A DNA stretch of 10,290 nucleotides, taken from positions 1-10,290 of the forward strand of contig JAGLEK010000134.1 in the NCBI GenBank assembly GCA_023145125.1, written 5' to 3'. Every line of letters begins with the position of its first letter. Position 1 is the stretch's first letter. Source of the stretch: Bacteroidales bacterium. GTDB taxonomy: Bacteria; Bacteroidota; Bacteroidia; Bacteroidales; B18-G4. This document shows, piece after piece, positions 5,230-10,290 of the stretch. Made by a program: the position numbers and the translations under genes. A model generated the notes under the pieces. That model had not been told where the DNA came from. It saw only the letters and a program-made list of their open reading frames with translations, and ran no database searches.

Positions 5230-5258
5230 TTGACAGGCAACTTTTTTTATTGTATATT
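5230..5258 (+). promoter_or_regulatory. Possible sigma70-like promoter
   Basis: TTGACA (5230-5235), 17-nt spacer, TATATT (5253-5258). This is a near-perfect proteobacterial-style promoter. In Bacteroidota the TAnnTTTG form is expected at -7, so it may be a chance match or may drive the gene at 5407. The terminator-like hairpin would then begin at the transcript's 5' end. Confidence 0.3.
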
Positions 5259-5265
5259 GTCTGTT

Positions 5266-5290
5266 AAATAGCCTATTCGGGCTATTTTTT
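5266..5290 (+). terminator. Rho-independent terminator-like hairpin
   Basis: AAATAGCC (5266-5273) and GGCTATTT (5280-5287) form a perfect 8-bp stem with a 6-nt loop, continuing into a run of six T (5285-5290). It is the most likely end of transcripts reading out of the DoxX operon, although it lies 266 nt after the DoxX stop. Confidence 0.6.
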
Positions 5291-5406
5291 ATCGAGTAGG
5301 TGGATACAAGATAACAAAAGCAGGATTTAGATTTTTTATTAATCTTTTAGGAAATATAAACATTTGCCACAATAAGTTGTTTAACTAATTATAAATACTA
5401 TAAGGA

Positions 5407-7659
5407 ATGGGAAATTTTACTACCGTATTCAGTCGATGGGCACATAAGATCTTATGGTCCGGACTGGCAGTTATTCTTACGTTTGGATTGATAATGTATT
5501 CACCGGAACCGGTGCGAGCACAACAAGGTGTTGCCCCGACTGTAATACCAGCGGGCGGATGTGCAATCGATGGTAACCTGTTATCCAGGACTCCCACAAC
5601 TCCACCATTTTCTTCCGACAATGGTGATTTCCTTCCGAATGACGCAGCACCGGGAAGTGGGGGATATGTATTCACACTTGCCGGACTGCCTGTAGATACC
5701 GCCACAGCATTTCATATCATTGATGGATATGATGCAGCTGATGCCAATATTTTTACCGGAGGATCGAAGTTCAATAATGATCCGAATACCTGGGTGTGGA
5801 AACAAGGGAAAGCACCTGGCAAGGATGATATTAATAATACCCTGTTCTTTTTCTCAAGTGATTCGTTGGGAAATATCTGGTTCATTGGCAGTGGCGACCG
5901 AAAAAAAACCAACGGTAATACCTACCTGGATTTTGAATTACTTCAAAATCCACTTTATGAAAATCCAGACAATACATTCACTTCTCTTGGACCTGACGGA
6001 GGCAGAACTATTGGTGATATAGTGATTTCAATCACATATACCAATGGCGGCACCAACCCACAATTATTTATTTATAAATGGGACAGCATAGCTCAGGGGG
6101 ATTTTGAATATGTTTTGGCGACACCGGCTGCAGGCACAACTTTCTTAGCGACCAATAATGACAGTGCTATAGTTGTTCCTTATGGAGCATTTGGTTCCAA
6201 TGACTATTCCGAGTCTGCCTTTACAGAAGTTGCCTGTAACCTGAATGATCTGATCCCCGGATTGGATTCATGCATAGGCATACAAACTGTCATCGTGAAA
6301 ACGAAGGCATCACAATCAATTAACGCTGCATTAAAGGACTTTGTAACACCTGTTCAGGTTAACATCAGTTCGGCTCCTGTAGTAAGTGTAAACAGTCCGA
6401 CGATCTGCTTTGGAGATTCTGCCATACTGACTGCAACTGTTCTGTCCGGGACTGGTCCATATACCTACTTATGGAGTACCGGCGATACAACTCAGTCTAT
6501 CACGGTATATCCGGATACTACGACACAATACAGCGTTGTGGTTACAGGAATAAATGGGTGTCCATCTCCACCTGAAACCTCAACAGTGACAGTTATAGCA
6601 CTACCTGTTTGTTTTATCTCCGGCCTGGATACAATCTGCCCATTGGGTACCGAACAGTATTACGGCCCCGATTCCTTAAATTCCTATGCGTGGACGATCA
6701 CCGGGGGTGCTATAATCGCGGGAGATACTTCAGCTCAGATGGTTGAGGTGCAGGGGGACGGAATCTGCGATACCACTTTTACCTTAACACTGGCTGTAAC
6801 GAACGAGGGCGGTTGTTCAAGCACATGTTCGATGACAGTTTATATGATTGATACTGTCAGTCCGGTTATTATGGATGTACCGGATTCGCTGTTTTTACAA
6901 TGTGCTTCAGGAGTGCCGGTGGCTTCTCCCGACTCCATCACCGTCACCGATAATTGTGTGGGCAGCCTTGTCGTTACGGTTACAGATTCAATAACTAATG
7001 ACACTGTTTGTCCAAACCAGTTTACGTTGACACGTACGTGGACGGCAACAGATACCTGTGGTAACTTTGCTACCGCTACACAGATCATTACCGTATTTGA
7101 TAGTATCCCTCCGGTACTTTATGATGTGCCGGCCGACACAGGGGTTTGCTGTGCCGATTCTATTCCACTGCCTGCTAATGTCACCGCCATTGACAGCTGT
7201 GATGGTCCGGTTGGTGTAACATTAATTGAAGTAGTAAGCGACAGCACAAGCCCATTCTATTTTACATTGACGCGTACCTGGACGGCTTCGGATACTTGTG
7301 GCAATACCGTATCAGACAGCCAGATAATCATTGTGAATGATTCGCTTTACGGTGGTTGGAATAACGTTAATATTAATTCCCCGGAAGGTGATATGATTAA
7401 ATACTTTAATGTGTCACCCAATCCGTTCACCAGCTCAGCGAAGATAAAGTTCAGTCTCTATAAGGATGCCTACGTTTCAGTAGACCTTTATAACTTTACG
7501 GGAGTGAAGCTTAAATCACTATATAATGGCAATGTATCTGCGGGAGCAAATGTTGCGTTACATCTATCGCCTGATGCATCAATGGGACCAGGGATGTACC
7601 TGCTTGTTCTGAGAACAAATCATGGCATTGAGACCAGACGCATTGTTCTGACAAAATAG
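5407..7659 (+). CDS. Large secreted multidomain protein with PKD/HYR-like repeats and type IX sorting domain
   Basis: A 750-residue protein. Residues 1-38 are a signal peptide (hydrophobic 16-30, cleavage at VRA/QQ). Residues 45-280 form an N-terminal domain with DGYDAADANIFTGGSKFNNDP, GKDDINNTLFFF, NTYLDFELLQNPLY and DGGRTIGDIVISITYTNGG; I recognise this type from other Bacteroidota surface proteins but know no activity for it. Residues 323-397 are a PKD/Ig-like domain (ICFGDSAILTATV, YLWSTGDTT). Residues 400-480 are a second, more divergent one. Residues 482-563 and 565-643 are two HYR-like repeats, each with FTLTRTWTA-DTCGN. Residues 667-750 are the sorting domain (FNVSPNPFTSSAKIKF, VDLYNFTG, GPGMYLLVLRTN, RRIVLTK). 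It is expected to be exported by the type IX system and displayed or released as an adhesin-like protein. It is probably independent of the MNIO operon because terminators lie on both sides. Confidence 0.85.
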   Translation: MGNFTTVFSRWAHKILWSGLAVILTFGLIMYSPEPVRAQQGVAPTVIPAGGCAIDGNLLSRTPTTPPFSSDNGDFLPNDAAPGSGGYVFTLAGLPVDTATAFHIIDGYDAADANIFTGGSKFNNDPNTWVWKQGKAPGKDDINNTLFFFSSDSLGNIWFIGSGDRKKTNGNTYLDFELLQNPLYENPDNTFTSLGPDGGRTIGDIVISITYTNGGTNPQLFIYKWDSIAQGDFEYVLATPAAGTTFLATNNDSAIVVPYGAFGSNDYSESAFTEVACNLNDLIPGLDSCIGIQTVIVKTKASQSINAALKDFVTPVQVNISSAPVVSVNSPTICFGDSAILTATVLSGTGPYTYLWSTGDTTQSITVYPDTTTQYSVVVTGINGCPSPPETSTVTVIALPVCFISGLDTICPLGTEQYYGPDSLNSYAWTITGGAIIAGDTSAQMVEVQGDGICDTTFTLTLAVTNEGGCSSTCSMTVYMIDTVSPVIMDVPDSLFLQCASGVPVASPDSITVTDNCVGSLVVTVTDSITNDTVCPNQFTLTRTWTATDTCGNFATATQIITVFDSIPPVLYDVPADTGVCCADSIPLPANVTAIDSCDGPVGVTLIEVVSDSTSPFYFTLTRTWTASDTCGNTVSDSQIIIVNDSLYGGWNNVNINSPEGDMIKYFNVSPNPFTSSAKIKFSLYKDAYVSVDLYNFTGVKLKSLYNGNVSAGANVALHLSPDASMGPGMYLLVLRTNHGIETRRIVLTK
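6850..7335 (+). repeat. Two HYR-like repeat units inside the secreted protein gene
   Basis: Codons for residues 482-563 (6850-7095) and 565-643 (7099-7335) encode homologous units. The DNA similarity is strongest near 7021-7064 and 7261-7304 (both encode FTLTRTWTA followed by DTCGN). This is an internal duplication that has diverged at third codon positions. Confidence 0.7.
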
Positions 7660-7686
7660 CATTAATATATTTGGTTATTATTAAGG

Positions 7687-7725
7687 AAAGAGAGCACCAC
7701 AGATAGCTGAGGTGCTCTCTTTTTT
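7687..7725 (+). terminator. Strong Rho-independent terminator after the secreted protein gene
   Basis: AAAGAGAGCACC (7687-7698) pairs perfectly over 12 bp with GGTGCTCTCTTT (7711-7722). The loop is 12 nt and the run of T continues to 7725. It begins 28 nt after the stop codon at 7659. Confidence 0.9.
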
Positions 7726-7730
7726 GGAAT

Positions 7731-7750
7731 CCTGCCTGCCGGCAGGCAGG
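7731..7750. repeat. Perfect 20-bp palindrome
   Basis: CCTGCCTGCC followed directly by its reverse complement GGCAGGCAGG. It has no loop and no T-tract. It sits 6 bases after the terminator. This kind of palindrome recurs in Bacteroidota intergenic DNA (from general familiarity; not verified). Confidence 0.8.
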
Positions 7751-7791
7751 TTGGGTTTTGAGGGTTAAGAGCTTTATTTATGGGGATCCCT

Positions 7792-7810
7792 CCCCGGATA
7801 GCTATCGGGG
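7792..7810. repeat. Near-palindrome with GATAGCTATC core
   Basis: CCCCG, one extra G, then ATAGCTATCGGGG. The core GATAGCTATC (7797-7806) is a perfect palindrome extended by CCCC/GGGG arms, with one unpaired base. Similar CCCGATAGCTATCGGG palindromes are, to my knowledge, frequent in Bacteroidota genomes. Confidence 0.65.
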
Positions 7811-7937
7811 CTCGCTCTGCTCACTCCCGCGGGATGACCGGTAGTACTCAATTGGCGGTGTTGGAAAAATGGTACATGAAAAATGTAGAATCGACAACCG
7901 GAGCGAAGCGTAGCTCGGCGAAGCCAATCGCCTAATC

Positions 7938-7961
7938 AAAAAAGGGACGTGCCCCTTTTTT
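7938..7961. terminator. Bidirectional terminator-like hairpin
   Basis: AAAAAAGGG (7938-7946) pairs with CCCTTTTTT (7953-7961) across a 6-nt loop. The A-tract before and T-tract after make it symmetrical, so it could act on either strand. No gene runs directly into it, so it may be part of a repeat element. Confidence 0.5.
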
Positions 7962-8114
7962 GCCGCTCCTCTTCTTGGTGGAAGTTGCAGCACCGACATT
8001 TCTTCTCAAACAGTAAAATGTGAAAATTTAACATGTTATCCACATTCCGTTATCCTTATGTCAAAGTAATATTTCGGTGAACATTATCGCAATGGTCTGC
8101 GTTACTGGAAGTAC

Positions 8115-10175
8115 ATGAAGATCGTAATACTATTAATATTATTGTTAAATGCGATTGGTGCTCAAGCCCAGTCTGACCGAGACTCTTTAAAGAGGGTCTG
8201 GAATAATATATCATTTGCTGATACGAGCAGGCTAAACGCATTATACCAGCTTGGTCACAGTTTTATTGATTCTGATCAGGACAGTGCAATTTACTATGCC
8301 ATTATCCAGAATGAATTTGCCCTGGAAAGAGGATTATTGGAGTATAGTGCAGATGCACAGGATGTCCTGGGTGACGTATATGATTCAAAAGGAGAGCTTA
8401 CTAAAGCTGTTAATTATTACGAAAAGGCATACGAACTGTTTGAAAAAGTTAGGAATAGAAAGAAAAGCGCAAGTGTTTTGCATGATCTCGGTCAGGTGAA
8501 ATGGACTGCAGGGGAATATAAACTGGCTTTAGATTATTACCGTAGAAGTTTAGCCATAGCAGATGAAATAAATGATAAAAAGAGGTCCTCTCAATGTTTG
8601 AAAGGAATAGCTTATTCCTATTTCCAGCAAGGTCAATACTCTACTGCAATGCAATACGTGCAGAAAAGCCTCATAGTGAGTGAGGAGATAGATGATGAAG
8701 AAGGCATTGCCTGGTGTATTAATGCCTTAGGTGTATTCTATTCAAGACAGGGGAATTCTGAAAAAGCCCTTGAATATTATTTCAAAGGACTGGAGATCAA
8801 TAAAAAGACTGGAGATCAGCTAGCTAAATCCTATTCGTTACGAAATATTGGCAACACGTATTCAATTCTGGGTGACGATGAAAAAGCCCTTGAGTATATT
8901 GAAAGAAGTTTGGTGATTGATGAAGAACTGAATAATAAAAGAAGCTTATCCTTTTCTTTAAACGCTATAGGAGAAATTCTGAATGAACAGGGTGAAAAAG
9001 AAAAAGCCTTGGAATATTATTATCGGTGCCTGTTTTTGGCAAGGGAGATCGGAAATAGAGATATGGAATGTGAGTATTTGGAAGACATTGGTTCTCTGCT
9101 TATTGATCAGGGTAACTATAAGGCTGGCATTTCTGAATGTCAGAAAAGTTATGATATAGCTCTGGAGATTGGATCTGTTGTTGATCAATTTAACGCCTGT
9201 GATTGTCTTTATAAAGCCAGTAAGGCATTAGGTCAAGATGCCAAAGCACTTTTATTCCACGAAAAAATGGCAGTACTACAAGATAGTATCAATTATGAGG
9301 CCTTGGCCAAAGACCTCCAACAAATGGAGTTTAATAATTATATGGTGGCTGATAGTTTGAAGAAAGAGGAGGAAAAATTGAAGATAGCAATGGCACATCA
9401 ACAAGAAGTGTCCCAAAAAGAAAAATCGCGCAACATGTTTATGGCCGGAGGATTAATGTTATTGATGGTGGCTGCTGGACTGTATAGTCGCAACCGTTAC
9501 GTCCGCAAATCCAGGAACTGGATCGAGATGGAAAAAGACCGTTCCGAAAATTTGCTGCTCAACATCCTGCCCGCAGAAATTGCCGAAGAGTTGAAGGCAA
9601 AAGGAAAAGCAGATGCGCGTGATTTTGATCAGGTCTCCATTATCTTTACGGATTTTAAAGGATTTACAGAACAATCCGCCAAACTCAATACGGCAGATCT
9701 GGTCAATGAGATCAATCAATGCTTTGAAGCGTTTGATCATATCACCGAAAAGTATAAAATAGAGAAAATTAAAACCATTGGAGATGCTTACATGGCGGCA
9801 GGAGGATTGCCAGTCCCAACTGATGATTCTGTAAAAAACACAATATTGGCTGCTTTAGAAATGCAAGCATTCATCAGTAATCGCAAAATAGAAAAAGATG
9901 CTCAAAACGAACCCGCTTTCGAAATGCGTGTGGGAATCCATACAGGCCCTGTTGCTGCAGGGATTGTAGGTGTAAAGAAATTCCAATACGACATTTGGGG
10001 TGATGCGGTAAATACAGCCAGCCGTATGGAAAGTAGTGGAGAGGTAGGAAGAGTCAACATAAGTCAGGCAACCTATGATTTAGTTAAAGATGATGTCCAA
10101 TTCAATTTCACTCCACGTGGTAAAGTCGAGGTTAAAGGCAAGGGCGAAATGGAAATGTATTATGTTGCGACCTAA
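8115..10175 (+). CDS. Membrane-bound TPR sensor fused to class III adenylate cyclase
   Basis: A 686-residue protein predicted to make cAMP from ATP. Residues 1-18 are a signal peptide (cleavage AQA/QS). Residues 40-385 hold about eight tetratricopeptide repeats of the long type, with recurring EKALEYY and GD/QG turn motifs. Residues 385-440 are coiled-coil-like. A single transmembrane helix lies at about 441-457. A short linker (NLLLNILPAEIAEELK, 479-494) leads to the cyclase domain, residues 505-686. Metal-binding aspartates are D513 (FTDFKGFT) and D557 (IGDAYM). Adenine-selecting residues are K553 (KTIGD) and D626 (QYDIWGD). Transition-state residues are N633 and R637 (VNTASRM). All are present in one chain, so a homodimer could have two complete active sites. 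The Lys/Asp pair points to ATP rather than GTP. The repeats should be periplasmic, sensing a protein or peptide ligand, and the cyclase cytosolic. It is transcribed alone. Confidence 0.92.
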   Translation: MKIVILLILLLNAIGAQAQSDRDSLKRVWNNISFADTSRLNALYQLGHSFIDSDQDSAIYYAIIQNEFALERGLLEYSADAQDVLGDVYDSKGELTKAVNYYEKAYELFEKVRNRKKSASVLHDLGQVKWTAGEYKLALDYYRRSLAIADEINDKKRSSQCLKGIAYSYFQQGQYSTAMQYVQKSLIVSEEIDDEEGIAWCINALGVFYSRQGNSEKALEYYFKGLEINKKTGDQLAKSYSLRNIGNTYSILGDDEKALEYIERSLVIDEELNNKRSLSFSLNAIGEILNEQGEKEKALEYYYRCLFLAREIGNRDMECEYLEDIGSLLIDQGNYKAGISECQKSYDIALEIGSVVDQFNACDCLYKASKALGQDAKALLFHEKMAVLQDSINYEALAKDLQQMEFNNYMVADSLKKEEEKLKIAMAHQQEVSQKEKSRNMFMAGGLMLLMVAAGLYSRNRYVRKSRNWIEMEKDRSENLLLNILPAEIAEELKAKGKADARDFDQVSIIFTDFKGFTEQSAKLNTADLVNEINQCFEAFDHITEKYKIEKIKTIGDAYMAAGGLPVPTDDSVKNTILAALEMQAFISNRKIEKDAQNEPAFEMRVGIHTGPVAAGIVGVKKFQYDIWGDAVNTASRMESSGEVGRVNISQATYDLVKDDVQFNFTPRGKVEVKGKGEMEMYYVAT

Positions 10176-10206
10176 CATAATAGCGATACAGCATATAACA
10201 ATGAAC

Positions 10207-10230
10207 TAACTGTATTACGCACAGTTATTT
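10207..10230 (+). terminator. Weak terminator-like hairpin after the cyclase gene
   Basis: TAACTGT (10207-10213) pairs with ACAGTTA (10221-10227), with a 7-nt loop and a short TTT run. The stem is AT-rich, so it is a weak candidate. The remaining bases to 10290 contain no recognisable gene. Confidence 0.35.
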
Positions 10231-10290
10231 AATTGCTCTTCAGGAGACATGCAAACATTTGTATGATAGTAATGAGCTATACTGAAGTAG

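Larger units (their letters stand above)
5001..5406. other. 406-nt non-coding gap with compact hairpins
   Basis: No plausible coding frame was found. The stretch holds two perfect 7-bp hairpins with 3-nt loops (5076-5092 and 5126-5142), a promoter-like sequence at 5230-5258, a terminator-like hairpin at 5266-5290 and an AT-rich leader before the gene at 5407. Confidence 0.7.
7726..8114. other. Palindrome-rich non-coding region
   Basis: No credible gene lies between the terminator and the cyclase gene. The first part (to about 7965) holds a 20-bp perfect palindrome, a 19-nt near-palindrome and an A/T-flanked hairpin, plus GC-rich stretches such as GCTCGCTCTGCTCACTCCCGC. It looks like stacked interspersed repeats. 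A 65-codon reverse open frame across 7802-7999 is made of these palindromes and is not a convincing gene. The last 120 nt are AT-rich and should contain the cyclase promoter, but I could not pick a clear one. Confidence 0.65.

Noticed and set aside
7802..7999. Reverse open frame of 65 codons
   Set aside because: Built from palindromes and a terminator-like hairpin, with no domain or start context. It looks like translated repeat DNA.
10176..10290. Start of another gene at the right edge
   Set aside because: Short frames are closed by stop codons and no signal or domain start is visible.

Overview
The window looks like a chromosomal segment of a Bacteroidota bacterium. The evidence is three envelope or secreted proteins typical of the phylum (two with type IX secretion C-terminal sorting domains), a promoter of the Bacteroidota form (TTTG, 20 nt, TAnnTTTA) on the minus strand, AT-rich leaders with few Shine-Dalgarno sites, and intergenic palindromes and heptamer repeats. 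Genus cannot be told from the sequence.

Layout. Positions 1-1016 (minus strand): a short type IX-sorted protein, then a partial tail-fibre-like secreted protein, probably one transcript from a promoter at 1106-1137. Positions 1158-1218: heptamer tandem repeats. Positions 1274-2136 (plus): an ECF sigma factor translationally coupled to a small zinc-binding (Hx3Cx2C) anti-sigma factor. Positions 2147-2271: a second heptamer array running into a long imperfect inverted repeat. Positions 2335-5000: an operon with its own ECF-type promoter, encoding a secreted Cys-motif peptide, an MNIO (DUF692) enzyme, a DUF2063 partner protein and a DoxX membrane protein. Positions 5001-5406: non-coding, with compact hairpins and a terminator. 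Positions 5407-7659: a 750-residue secreted multidomain protein with a type IX sorting domain, followed by a strong terminator. Positions 7726-7965: a palindrome-rich non-coding stretch. Positions 8115-10175: a membrane-bound TPR-class III adenylate cyclase. The last 115 bases hold no gene.

The most notable content is 1274-5000. It has the architecture of the bufferin/HvfA type of copper-linked RiPP systems. A signal-peptide-bearing precursor carries EGKCG motifs, and an MNIO iron enzyme with its DUF2063 partner is predicted to modify the cysteines before export. A DoxX protein acts in the membrane, and a sigma/anti-sigma pair probably switches the operon on under metal or thiol stress. This locus differs from the textbook picture in three ways: the precursor has two Cys-motif clusters (three and two motifs) separated by about 48 highly charged Lys/Glu residues; a terminator-like hairpin sits between precursor and enzyme genes, which could make precursor mRNA exceed enzyme mRNA; and the predicted ECF promoter lies directly before the precursor, not before the sigma gene.

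Functions are inferred from motif recognition by eye. No database search was run.
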